Source of the DNA: Bacteroidales bacterium
GTDB lineage: Bacteria > Bacteroidota > Bacteroidia > Bacteroidales > P3
DNA: 40,053 nt
Direction of reading: 5' to 3'
NCBI GenBank assembly: GCA_017479705.1
Contig: JAFVCA010000035.1
Location: forward strand, 1 to 40,053
Numbering within the stretch: the stretch's first letter is position 1; each line of letters starts with the position of its first letter. The notes beneath the pieces were generated by a model. That model saw only the letters and a list, made by a program, of their open reading frames with translations. It was not told where the DNA came from and searched no databases. This document shows positions 1-8,019 of the stretch, in pieces. The translations under genes were made by a program, and so were the position numbers.

Positions 1-2
1 AC

Positions 3-386
3 AGCCTCTCGCCCAAGGCCGAGGAACGCCTGTGCAAGGCCCTGGACATCAACCGCCCGCTGGCTACCGCCTACTATCTCAAGGAATCCCTCCGGCGAGT
101 ATGGCGGCAGGACAACAAACAGGATGCTGCAATCGTACTCGCCGACTGGATTGATCAGGCCAGACAGTCAGGACTGAGACCGATCGAAAGCATCGCCGAC
201 ACCCTCTCTCGCCACAGTGACGGTATACTCGCATGGTACGACTACCGCATCTCCAACGGAAAACTCGAAGGCATCAATAACAAAATCAAAACTATGAAAC
301 GTCAAGCCTATGGCTACCGAGATATGCTTTTCTTCAAACTCAAACTCCTATCCCTGCACGACTCCACCTATCCATTTAGCGGATGA
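3..386 (+). CDS. ISL3-family transposase, C-terminal part (5' end outside window)
   Basis: An open frame enters from the left edge and ends at TGA 384-386, giving 127 residues. The segment GKLEGINNKIKTMKRQAYGY followed by RDMLFFKLKLLSLH is the typical end of ISL3-type DDE transposases; the glutamate in LEGINNK is the expected last member of the catalytic triad. The frame reads cleanly to its natural stop, so this part of the gene is not decayed. The element's right inverted repeat was not identified: no clear terminal repeat can be read after the stop, and the tail of a different coding frame begins almost at once. The left end, first catalytic residues and any target duplication lie outside the window. 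The family call is confident; whether the element is complete is unknown. Confidence 0.85.
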   Translation, partial: SLSPKAEERLCKALDINRPLATAYYLKESLRRVWRQDNKQDAAIVLADWIDQARQSGLRPIESIADTLSRHSDGILAWYDYRISNGKLEGINNKIKTMKRQAYGYRDMLFFKLKLLSLHDSTYPFSG

Positions 387-559
387 ACCATATTTATGCG
401 GAGTTACAGCCTGGCAGGACGGTGGGCAGCTACATAGAACAGGCGCACACATGGGATGCATACGACCTGCTGGAGTGGCAAGACAGCATCAGTGGCCGTC
501 ACTATTATCCCCATAGTGTTATTGACACGGTGGTTCACCTACACCTTGTAAACAAATGA
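386..559 (+). pseudogene. Orphan C-terminal tail of a gene cut by the ISL3 element
   Basis: In a frame different from the transposase, an open stretch begins at the transposase stop and ends at TGA 557-559. It encodes about 57 residues containing ELQPGRTVGSYIEQAHTWDA and ending VVHLHLVNK. It has protein-like composition, and its stop lies only 3 bp before the ATG of the VTC gene, as expected for the last part of an upstream operon gene. The same frame is closed by a TAG at 377-379 inside the transposase gene, so the rest of this protein is not contiguous. I infer that an insertion or rearrangement removed the 5' part. The family is not recognised, though VTC/DUF4956 pairs in Bacteroidota often follow a gene for a secreted protein. 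Confidence 0.55.
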
Positions 560-562
560 AAA

Positions 563-1279
563 ATGAAAGAAGGTTTGTTGATTAAGACCCAAGGGGATTC
601 CCCGTACCGGCATGAGTATAAATACATCATCTCGGCAGGGATGATGGCGGTGCTGCGGAGTCGCATTGCGGGAGTCCTGCCCTCCGATGCCCATGCGGGT
701 TCGAGAGGGTCGTACACAGTGCGAAGCCTGTATTTTGACGACTATGCCGACACATGTTATTACGAAAACGAGAACGGCACCGACCCGCGGGAGAAGTTCC
801 GCATAAGGATTTACAACGGGTCGGACGCCGTGATTGCATTAGAGTGCAAACGCAAAGAACGCGAGAAGACGATGAAAACCTCCTGCCGACTTACGCGACA
901 GGAGGCTGAGCTGCTGATGAGCGGAAGCCCTCTACCCGATTTTGCAGGACATCCTGCCGTCCTGCGCCGTTTCCTCCTGTTTCTATTGCAGCGGCAGATG
1001 CACCCCACCACAATTGTTGAATACGAACGCTACCCCTATACCTACGCTCCGGGCAACGTCCGCATCACTTTTGACACGCACCTGGTTTCCTCCACGGACT
1101 TCGGTAGTTTTTTTGACAGCCAGCTGGAGCGCCGACCTGTAATGCCGACAGGATTTCACCTGATGGAGGTGAAGTACGACGAGTTTCTTCCCAGTTTTAT
1201 CTACAACTGCTTGGAACTTGACGGGGTAGAGCGGACAGCTTTCTCGAAGTATTATCTGTGTAGAAAATATGGTTTATAG
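563..1279 (+). CDS. VTC-domain protein (polyphosphate polymerase-like fold)
   Basis: The 238-residue product matches the VTC domain of the CYTH / triphosphate tunnel superfamily. RHEYKYIIS near residue 16 is the opening basic strand. IALECKRKE, VEYERYPY and HLMEVKYDEFLPSF are the later charged strands that line the tunnel. In yeast the VTC domain makes polyphosphate from ATP; the bacterial single-domain proteins are only inferred to act on nucleoside triphosphates or polyphosphate. No signal peptide or membrane segment is seen, so it is cytoplasmic. It starts 3 bp after the stop of the truncated upstream frame and 26 bp before the DUF4956 gene, with which VTC genes are commonly paired. The biochemical activity is inference. 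Confidence 0.85.
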   Translation: MKEGLLIKTQGDSPYRHEYKYIISAGMMAVLRSRIAGVLPSDAHAGSRGSYTVRSLYFDDYADTCYYENENGTDPREKFRIRIYNGSDAVIALECKRKEREKTMKTSCRLTRQEAELLMSGSPLPDFAGHPAVLRRFLLFLLQRQMHPTTIVEYERYPYTYAPGNVRITFDTHLVSSTDFGSFFDSQLERRPVMPTGFHLMEVKYDEFLPSFIYNCLELDGVERTAFSKYYLCRKYGL

Positions 1280-1305
1280 AATTTCAAATTAAAAAACTTA
1301 TTATC

Positions 1306-1992
1306 ATGAATTGTTTGGCCATTACTTTTTCAGACATTTTCAAGAAGTCTTTTCTTGAAAACTGGAGTACGCAGCAGATCGACCTCGGCACGGTGGTTAT
1401 GTGTCTCAGTGTGACCGCAGTCATTGCGCTGTACATCTTTTTCCTGTACCGTGTGGTGACACGTAAGACTTTTTATTCCAAGGCATTCAATATCTCGCTT
1501 GTGGGTGTTGCACTGATTACGGCAGCAATCATCATCACTATCCAATCGAACATTGTGATTTCGCTGGGTATGGTGGGTGCGCTGTCCATAGTCCGTTTTC
1601 GCACAGCGGTGAAGAATCCCATGGATTTGATGTTCCTTTTCTGGGCTATCGGTGTAGGCATTATCTGCGGTGCCGGACATGCTTTGTTTGCTGTGGTACT
1701 CTCTGTGGTACTCTCTGTGGTGGTTTGGTTGCTGGATTGGCTGCCAGTGGTGAAGGCTCCGATGATTCTTGTTGTGAATGCGACAGACTTGAATATTGAG
1801 GGGAAGGTGATGCCGATAGTGAAAGAATACAGCCGCCACGCGGAGGTGAAGGCGCGAAATATGACTGCGGGGTCTGTCACGCTGACGGTTGAGTTGCGCG
1901 TTACTGACGGCGGATTGGTGAAACGACTGCAAGAGTTGGAGGGTGTGACGGCGGTGTCGATGGTGTCGCACAACGGTGAAGTGACTCTGTAA
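1306..1992 (+). CDS. DUF4956 membrane protein
   Basis: The 228-residue product is an integral membrane protein. Hydrophobic segments lie at about residues 28-50, 58-80, 84-100 and 110-145. Between them is the conserved stretch GMVGALSIVRFRTAVKNPMD, which marks the DUF4956 family. The last 80 or so residues (from about VKAPMILVVNATDL) form a soluble alpha/beta domain resembling the cytosolic tails of ion transporters such as MgtC-type proteins. It directly follows the VTC gene and is probably co-transcribed with it, so the two may form a membrane-linked triphosphate or polyphosphate system. No substrate can be read from the sequence. Confidence 0.8.
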   Translation: MNCLAITFSDIFKKSFLENWSTQQIDLGTVVMCLSVTAVIALYIFFLYRVVTRKTFYSKAFNISLVGVALITAAIIITIQSNIVISLGMVGALSIVRFRTAVKNPMDLMFLFWAIGVGIICGAGHALFAVVLSVVLSVVVWLLDWLPVVKAPMILVVNATDLNIEGKVMPIVKEYSRHAEVKARNMTAGSVTLTVELRVTDGGLVKRLQELEGVTAVSMVSHNGEVTL

Positions 1993-2044
1993 ATGTGTTA
2001 ATGTAGGAATGCGTTAATTCGCGAATCAATTTTCAATTTAAAGG

Positions 2045-2221
2045 CAACCACTAATTACTCATTTCTGACGAACACGAATAACACGAATAGCTCGAATAAT
2101 AATTCGTTAGATTAGTGTAATACGTGTTCAACAACCACTAATTACTCATTTCTGACGAACACGAATAACACGAATAGCTCGAATAATAATTCGTTAGATT
2201 AGTGTAATACGTGTTCAACAA
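2045..2221. repeat. Perfect 87-bp tandem duplication between convergent genes
   Basis: Two identical 87-bp units lie at 2045-2131 and 2132-2218, with three further matching bases. Each unit contains the short direct repeat AACACGAAT twice, a small hairpin CGAAT-AATA-ATTCG, and inverted arms GAACACG / CGTGTTC and CACTAAT / ATTAGTG, so one unit can fold almost end to end. It sits between the converging DUF4956 and nadK genes and may serve as a bidirectional terminator. Similar 'TAATTCGTGTTATTCGTGTT' phrases are, to my recollection, widespread between genes in Bacteroidales. Confidence 0.95.
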
Positions 2222-2238
2222 TGATTTTTAGAAGTGAC

Positions 2239-3054
2239 CTAAATTGACTGCGGTGCGCCCCAGCCGAGTTTTTGGTGGATGGCGCTGAAGAAACTTTGGC
2301 TGCCGAGGCGGACAAGGCGGATGGAGAAACGTTCGCGCGAGAGGGTGACTTCGGCCCCGTGCGGGAGGGGCTGGCGGCGCGAGTCCATGCCGAGGCTGAA
2401 TTGTTGGGGCTGGGGATGGGTGACGAGGCGGAGGGTGGCAGTGTCCGGCACGATAATGGGACGGAGGGTGAGGTTGTGGACTCCGATGGGTGTGATGACG
2501 AGGCAGCCGCTGTCGGGGGTGAGGATGGGGCCTCCGCAGCTAAGGGAGTAGGCCGTGGAACCTGTAGGGGTGGCGACGATGATGCCGTCGCCGGCGTAGG
2601 TGGCGACAAAGTCGTCGGAGACGTAGAGGTCGGTGCTGAGGAGGGGCTCTTCGACAAAGCGGTGGAGGCTGACCTCGTTGAGGGCGAAGGTGGAGAGTTC
2701 GCCCCCTTCATACCGCGCCACGACGTGGAGGAGCGTGCGGGGTTCGAGGGTGTAGCGTCCCGCCATGAGGTCGGAGACGAGGCTGTCGATATTGTCGCGC
2801 CCGGCGGTGGTGAGGAAGCCAAGATGGCCGAAGTTTACGCCAAGAACAGGTATGTCGCGGTCCGCAATGAGGTGGACGGAGCTGAGGAGGGTCCCGTCAC
2901 CACCGATGGAGAGGAGGAAATCCAACGGAGAGTCGGGCAGACTGTGGTGGACGAGGTGGGTTTGTACCCCATGGTTGTTCAACAGGGTGATGAGCCGCTG
3001 GAGCTGTGGGCGGTATTCATCGTCGATGTGGCGTAGGTAGAGTGCTATATTCAT
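2239..3054 (-). CDS. nadK: NAD kinase
   Basis: This enzyme phosphorylates NAD to NADP using ATP or polyphosphate in the cytoplasm. The 271-residue length is normal. The GGDGT motif is at residues 51-55, the NE motif at 126-127 (FALNEVSLHR), and the glycine-rich ATPTGSTAYSLSCGGP segment at about 161-176; all three are diagnostic. The ATG at 3052-3054 gives a start right at the first beta strand (MNIALYLRH), as in other family members. It lies downstream of the T9SS cargo gene on the same strand with a 22-bp gap, and its stop faces the tandem duplication. Confidence 0.97.
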   Translation of the reverse strand: MNIALYLRHIDDEYRPQLQRLITLLNNHGVQTHLVHHSLPDSPLDFLLSIGGDGTLLSSVHLIADRDIPVLGVNFGHLGFLTTAGRDNIDSLVSDLMAGRYTLEPRTLLHVVARYEGGELSTFALNEVSLHRFVEEPLLSTDLYVSDDFVATYAGDGIIVATPTGSTAYSLSCGGPILTPDSGCLVITPIGVHNLTLRPIIVPDTATLRLVTHPQPQQFSLGMDSRRQPLPHGAEVTLSRERFSIRLVRLGSQSFFSAIHQKLGWGAPQSI

Positions 3055-3076
3055 CTGGGTTGTTGTTTACTGGTTT

Positions 3077-4669
3077 TCAGCGCAGCAGGGTTACTGTGCC
3101 GGTGTAGGTTTTGCGGGTGCCGTCAGCGTGGAGGCAGGAGATGCGGTAGACGTACACTCCTTGCGGGAGGGGTTTGTTGAGGGTGCTGGTTCCGTCCCAG
3201 CAGTCGTCAAGGTTGTGGGTACTGAACAGGCGCTGCCCTTGGCGGGAATAGACTTCGAAGGTGTAGTCCCGAACTGTGGGGGCGACGAGGGCGGGACAGA
3301 GTTTGCCTACTTGTGGGTCGCCGGCTTTGATGATGTTGGGTATCCAGGCGGCAGGTTCTTGTTTGGGTGGCAGGGTGACGACGACGGTGTCCGAGAGGAT
3401 GTAGCGTTGGGCGCAGCGGTCCGGCACTTGGAGCTGATAGGAGTAGGCAGGGGCATTGCGGTTGATGTCGCGGTCGGTGAAGTGGAATGTCTGCTGCGGA
3501 TTGGGCTCGGCTGAGGGATGGAGGGTGGCAATGGGTTGGAAGGCGTCCCATCGGTAGGAGGCATCGGAGGCATCAGCGTGGGCAAGGGAGCGTAGGAGGC
3601 GACAGCTGTCGACAGGGTAAAGGGGGTCGACTTGCAGGGAAAGTGATATTGCGGAAAGGGAGTCGACATAGTCGGCACTGAGTATGGCGGCGTATTGCGG
3701 TGTGTCCGGCTGGGGAAAGGCAAAGGTGCGTATTGCGGAGAGGGCTGTGAGGCTGTCGGCAGTGTTGTGGACAGAGAGGTAGGCACGGATGAGTGAGGTG
3801 GAGAGGTCGGCGACAAGGGTGTCGAACTGGAACGGGCCTTGGGTTCCCACGCTGTGGTGGAGCCATGGGGTATTGTGACCCAGCTGGTAGTGCAACACGT
3901 AGCGTGCTACGCTGTCCGGCATGTTGATGTAGCGATTCCAGGAACAGGTGAGACGGCGCGAACAGGGGGGTGCGTCAAGACTGAGGGCAGGATTGTGGAA
4001 ATAAGGCGTGAGGGGACTTGCCTGCATGCAGCTGTCAAAAGCAAGTATGCGGAAGCTGTATTGGCGGGCAGAGTCCAGCAGGAGGGTGTCGGCACAGAGG
4101 TAGGTGGTGTTGAGGCGACCCCACACGGTGTCGAAATTGAGGCAGGGGGTCCCCATGCAGATGTAGTAGCCAAGCACGTCGGTGTCCGGCGCGGGATACC
4201 AGCTGAGGCGGAGTTGCCCCAAGAGGGTGTCGACACTGCAAAGGCGCAAGGTGGGGGGCGACGTGGGTATGTTGTCCTGAAAAAAAAGTCCCACGGTGTC
4301 GGAAAAAAGGAGTGTATCCGACGGGAGCCCTCCGACAGTGTCGGTACAGCGAGCGGTGAGGAGATAGCTGACAGTGTCGGCACAGATGACACGACGCAGG
4401 GTGTCGAAGTAGGTTGTGGCGACAAGGGTGGCTATGGGGAGGAAGTTGTCCTGATTGGGATAGCGGCGGAACAGCTGATAGGACTGGACATTGGGGACGG
4501 AATCCCACGTGAGGCGAGCCACATGGTGGCTGACCACGGCGGAGGAGGTGAAGTGCAAGGAGGGCTGCTGGGCAGAGACGGCAGAGGGGTGGGCAGCAAG
4601 CAACAGCCAGAGGGCGCAGAGGGCTCTGCGGTGGCGGGAACGGGCTGTGTGAACGCGGCGGGGGTTCAT
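3077..4669 (-). CDS. Secreted protein with T9SS type B (gliding motility-associated) C-terminal domain
   Basis: The 530-residue product starts with a basic stretch and a hydrophobic signal peptide (ALCALWLLLAAHPSAVSA), probably cleaved near residue 33. The middle is made of fibronectin type III-like or Ig-like beta repeats, such as LTWDSVPNVQSYQLFRR at about residue 53 and LRLSWYPAPDTDVLGYYICM near 155. The last 85 or so residues, with FEVYSRQGQRLFSTHNLDDC, the WDG motif and GVYVYRI, ending VTLLR, match the CHU_C / gliding-motility C-terminal domain that directs export by the type IX secretion system. The cargo function is unknown. The coding strand is rich in C-ending codons. It precedes nadK by 22 bp and follows the ABC exporter by 24 bp. 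Confidence 0.85.
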   Translation of the reverse strand: MNPRRVHTARSRHRRALCALWLLLAAHPSAVSAQQPSLHFTSSAVVSHHVARLTWDSVPNVQSYQLFRRYPNQDNFLPIATLVATTYFDTLRRVICADTVSYLLTARCTDTVGGLPSDTLLFSDTVGLFFQDNIPTSPPTLRLCSVDTLLGQLRLSWYPAPDTDVLGYYICMGTPCLNFDTVWGRLNTTYLCADTLLLDSARQYSFRILAFDSCMQASPLTPYFHNPALSLDAPPCSRRLTCSWNRYINMPDSVARYVLHYQLGHNTPWLHHSVGTQGPFQFDTLVADLSTSLIRAYLSVHNTADSLTALSAIRTFAFPQPDTPQYAAILSADYVDSLSAISLSLQVDPLYPVDSCRLLRSLAHADASDASYRWDAFQPIATLHPSAEPNPQQTFHFTDRDINRNAPAYSYQLQVPDRCAQRYILSDTVVVTLPPKQEPAAWIPNIIKAGDPQVGKLCPALVAPTVRDYTFEVYSRQGQRLFSTHNLDDCWDGTSTLNKPLPQGVYVYRISCLHADGTRKTYTGTVTLLR

Positions 4670-4693
4670 AGGGTGTGTATCGGGGGTTTGTCG

Positions 4694-6499
4694 TCAGTTG
4701 AGGAGGGTTGAGTTTTTGACAAGCTGGCTGTAGCGACCTCCCAGCCTGAGGAGTTCCTCATGCGTGCCCTGCTCCACAATGCGGCCACCTTCAAGCACTA
4801 CGATGAGCTGGGCAGCGGCCACGGTGGAGAGGCGGTGGGCGATGATGAGGGCTGTGCGACCCACAAGCAGTTGCTGGAGCGAGCGGCGGACGAGGGCTTC
4901 GCTCTCGGTGTCGAGGGCGCTGGTGGCTTCGTCAAGGATGAGGAGGTCCGGGGAGAGGAGCACGGCACGGGCTATGCTGATGCGCTGGCGCTGCCCGCCG
5001 CTGAGCAGGGCTCCACTGTCGCCTATGGGAGTATCGTAGCCTTCGGGCAGTTGCATGATGAAGTCGTGGGCTTGCGCTACGCGGGCGGCTTCGACAACCT
5101 GCTGCTGCGAGGCATGAGGCGTGCCGTAAGCAATGTTGTGGCGGACGGAAGCGTTGAAGAGGAATGTGTGCTGGTCCACGACCGCGATGTGCCGCCGCAA
5201 GGAGGCAGTGCGAAGGGTGCGGAGGGGTTGCCCGTCAATGAGTATTTCGCCAGTCGTGGGCCGGTGGAAGCCCATGAGGAGGTCGGCCAAAGTGGACTTG
5301 CCAGAACCCGAACTGCCCACAAGAGCAACGGTGGCCCCACGGGGGATGGTGAGGTTGATGTCTGTGAGGACTTCAGCCGTGGGCGTGTAGGCAAAATGAA
5401 GGTGGCGGATTTCTATCTTTTCCCTCAGGCCTGTGAGGTCGCGGGCTCCGGGCTCGTCGGCCGGCTCCTCCGGCAGGGCGAGGAACCGGGCTATGCGCTC
5501 TGTGCACGCCTTGCCCTTCTTGATTTGCGAGATGGCGGTGGTGAGCTCCTTTGCCGGAGGAATCATCAGGACGAACATCATGATGTAGGAGACAAAAAGG
5601 TCGGGCGTAATCCCCTTGTTGCCCCCTATCACCAACGAGGAGCCAAAAAGAAGGATGCCTATCACCACGCAATTGCCCAGAAAGTCGCTTACCGGCGAAG
5701 CCAAATCCACTCGGCGGAAGACCTTGGTGCGCAAGCGTGCATGACGCTGCGAAGCTTGCTGGAAGCGACGGTTGGAAAAACTGATGGCTGTGTAAGCCTT
5801 GATGACCTTGAGCCCCACAATTGTCTCCTCCATCAAGGACATGAGGAATGAATTGCGCTGTTGCAACTCGGCGGATTCACGCCTCAGGCGGTGGGAGATG
5901 CCGGAGATAACCAGCGCAACCACAGGCAGCATGAGGAGGACAAAAAGGGTGAGCCTGACGCTGATATAGAAAAGCATGGCAAGGTAAAGAACCAGACTGA
6001 CAACGGCGGACAATAGCCCTTGCAGGGAGCCAAGGGTACTCTGGTCATACTCCGTAATATCGCCCGCGAAGCGCGCCAGCAGGTCGCCCCGGCGGTGGGT
6101 GCCGAAGTAAGCAAGCGGAAGCGCAAGCACTTTGTTGAACATCCGGCTGCGGAGGTCCCGCACGATGCGAGCACGTACAATGGAAATCTGTACCAGGGAG
6201 AGGTAGCCGAAAATATTTTTACAGGCATAGAGCCCCAACAACAATAACGAGAAATAGATGAGCGCGTGTTTGGGGCCAAAGGCAATGAGCCACTCATAAA
6301 GCCCCTGCAAAGCATCGGAAAGCGGGCTGCTGCCCGTGGGCACCGCGGGGACAGCCTCGCTGGTCGGGAATAATATTTTAACAAAATCCGCCACCGAAAG
6401 GGCTGTGGCCATCGTGAACACCACCGAGAGCACCACAAAAAAGCCGTATGCCGCTATTCGGGCGGCATAGGGACGCGCATGGTGCATGGTGAAAGACAT
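4694..6499 (-). CDS. ABC exporter half-transporter, MsbA-like (permease fused to ATPase)
   Basis: The 601-residue protein (from the ATG at 6497-6499) has an N-terminal exporter transmembrane domain with about six helices to residue 320 and a C-terminal ATPase. Walker A GSSGSGKST is at about 395-403, a Q-loop glutamine near 443, the signature LSGGQRQR near 499, Walker B LLILDEATSALD with catalytic Glu at about 524, and the H-loop histidine near 555. All key residues are present. Such proteins flip lipids or lipid-linked molecules; MsbA moves lipid A, but the substrate here cannot be read. A longer frame to 6541 exists, but its extra 14 codons come from AATTGAAAA-type intergenic sequence, so I prefer the later start. 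Confidence 0.9.
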   Translation of the reverse strand: MSFTMHHARPYAARIAAYGFFVVLSVVFTMATALSVADFVKILFPTSEAVPAVPTGSSPLSDALQGLYEWLIAFGPKHALIYFSLLLLGLYACKNIFGYLSLVQISIVRARIVRDLRSRMFNKVLALPLAYFGTHRRGDLLARFAGDITEYDQSTLGSLQGLLSAVVSLVLYLAMLFYISVRLTLFVLLMLPVVALVISGISHRLRRESAELQQRNSFLMSLMEETIVGLKVIKAYTAISFSNRRFQQASQRHARLRTKVFRRVDLASPVSDFLGNCVVIGILLFGSSLVIGGNKGITPDLFVSYIMMFVLMIPPAKELTTAISQIKKGKACTERIARFLALPEEPADEPGARDLTGLREKIEIRHLHFAYTPTAEVLTDINLTIPRGATVALVGSSGSGKSTLADLLMGFHRPTTGEILIDGQPLRTLRTASLRRHIAVVDQHTFLFNASVRHNIAYGTPHASQQQVVEAARVAQAHDFIMQLPEGYDTPIGDSGALLSGGQRQRISIARAVLLSPDLLILDEATSALDTESEALVRRSLQQLLVGRTALIIAHRLSTVAAAQLIVVLEGGRIVEQGTHEELLRLGGRYSQLVKNSTLLN

Positions 6500-6570
6500 C
6501 TCTCTATGAAATTGAAAATTGAAAAATTGAAAACGGCGCACCGCCGCGGGTAATAAAACTCACACATTCA

Positions 6571-6602
6571 CACATTCCCGAATTAACACATTCCCGAATT
6601 AA
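6571..6602. repeat. Two tandem copies of a 16-bp intergenic repeat
   Basis: CACATTCCCGAATTAA occurs twice head to tail (6571-6586 and 6587-6602), preceded by the related CACACATTCA. The reverse complement resembles TTAATTCGCGAATCAA at about 2012-2028, so one dispersed intergenic sequence family appears in two gaps of this window. Confidence 0.8.
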
Positions 6603-6607
6603 TACCT

Positions 6608-6622
6608 GCGGAGGCTCTCCGC
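6608..6622 (-). terminator. Possible hairpin downstream of purB
   Basis: GCGGAG-GCT-CTCCGC forms a 6-bp GC-rich stem with a 3-base loop, 30 bases after the purB stop in the direction of transcription. No T-tract follows, so terminator function is uncertain. Confidence 0.3.
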
Positions 6623-6651
6623 CCAATTTCCACACTTCAATTGGACTAACA

Positions 6652-8013
6652 TTAAGAAATCTTGTATCCCACATAGTTGTGCGGCGTGATGCTGCGGATG
6701 CGCTCCTTCACCCCGTTGTCCACATCAAGCGTCTCAACAAAGTCCGCAATCGTCTGTGCAGTCACCCTCTCGTTCGTCCGGGTCAAGTTCTTCAACGTCT
6801 CATACGGGTTGGGGTAGCCCACCGAACGGAGAATGGTCTGGATGGCCTCCGCCACCACAGCCCAGTTGTTCTCAAGGTCGTTATAGATAGCCTCCTCGTT
6901 GAGGAGGAGCTTGCCCAACCCCTTCTGCAACGAAGCCAGGGAAATCAGCGTGTGCGCCACCGGGACCCCTATATTGCGGCTGACGGTGGAGTCGGTGAGG
7001 TCCCTCTGCAAACGGGAGACGGGGAGTTTGTGGCTGAGGTGCTCGAAAATAGCATTGGCAAGCCCCAAGTTGCCCTCGGCGTTCTCAAAGTCAATGGGGT
7101 TGACCTTGTGCGGCATGGCGGAGGAGCCTACTTCGCCAGCTTTTATCTGCTGCTTGAAATACTCCATGGAGATGTAGGTCCACATGTCGCGGCAGAGGTC
7201 TGTGAGGATGACGTTGATGCGCTTGCAGTTGTCGAAATAGGCCGCCATATTGTCGTAGTTCTCTATCTGGGTGGTGTACTGCTGTCTTTCCAAACCCAGC
7301 TGCTCGGAGAGGAAACGGTTGCCGAACGCGCGCCAGTCCACGTCGGGGTAGGCCGCCAGGTGGGCATTGAAGTTGCCCGTGGCCCCGCCGAATTTGGCCG
7401 AGAAGGGAATCTGGGCAAAGTGGTCCACCTGCCTCCGCATGCGGTAGGCGAAGACTATAATCTCTTTCCCCAGCGTGGTAGGCGAAGCGGGCTGTCCGTG
7501 GGTGTGGGCGAGCATGGGGATGTCTGCCCACTGGTGAGCACTCTCTTCCACGATGGCAAGGACGGCCTCATAGCGCGGCATGAGCACTTGCTCATGACAC
7601 TCCTTGAGCAACAGAGGAACGGAGGTGTTGTTGATGTCCTGCGAGGTGAGTCCGAAATGGACAAACTCTTTGTATGGCTGGAGGCCCATGCTGTCAAACC
7701 TGCGTTTGATGAAGTATTCCACCGCTTTCACATCGTGGTTGGTGGTCTTTTCTATCTCCTTCACTTCCATGGCTTCCTCTTCGGTGAGGTTGCGGTATAT
7801 GTCCCGCAGCTGTTCGGGCAGTTGGGGCTTCTCAACGAAAAGCTGCCGCAGGGGCAGCTGAGGCAGACCCCCCAAGGCAATAAAGTATTCTATCTCTATA
7901 CGGACACGGTAGCGGATAAGTGCTCCTTCGGAAAAGTAGGCCGCAAGCGGCTCCACCTTCCCGCGGTAACGCCCGTCGATGGGCGAAACGGCATTCAGCG
8001 TATTCATTGTCAT
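6652..8013 (-). CDS. purB: Adenylosuccinate lyase
   Basis: The enzyme removes fumarate from SAICAR and from adenylosuccinate in purine synthesis. The 453-residue product is of the long E. coli PurB type (about 456 residues): it starts MNTLNAVSPIDGRYRGKV and carries AHTHGQPASPTT at about 169-180 and the fumarase/aspartase-superfamily signature GSSAMPHKVNPIDFENAEGN beginning near residue 296, which includes the catalytic serine loop. The ATG two codons later (8005-8007) is an equally plausible start. It follows the PHP phosphatase gene by 6 bp on the same strand, so it is probably the last gene of the DUF4290-murA-php-purB transcription unit. Confidence 0.97.
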   Translation of the reverse strand: MTMNTLNAVSPIDGRYRGKVEPLAAYFSEGALIRYRVRIEIEYFIALGGLPQLPLRQLFVEKPQLPEQLRDIYRNLTEEEAMEVKEIEKTTNHDVKAVEYFIKRRFDSMGLQPYKEFVHFGLTSQDINNTSVPLLLKECHEQVLMPRYEAVLAIVEESAHQWADIPMLAHTHGQPASPTTLGKEIIVFAYRMRRQVDHFAQIPFSAKFGGATGNFNAHLAAYPDVDWRAFGNRFLSEQLGLERQQYTTQIENYDNMAAYFDNCKRINVILTDLCRDMWTYISMEYFKQQIKAGEVGSSAMPHKVNPIDFENAEGNLGLANAIFEHLSHKLPVSRLQRDLTDSTVSRNIGVPVAHTLISLASLQKGLGKLLLNEEAIYNDLENNWAVVAEAIQTILRSVGYPNPYETLKNLTRTNERVTAQTIADFVETLDVDNGVKERIRSITPHNYVGYKIS

Positions 8014-8019
8014 TTTTTG

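Noticed and set aside
2272-3036. Plus-strand frame of 254 codons opposite nadK
   Set aside because: It is a Glu/Gly/Val-rich antisense shadow; nadK motifs on the minus strand are complete.
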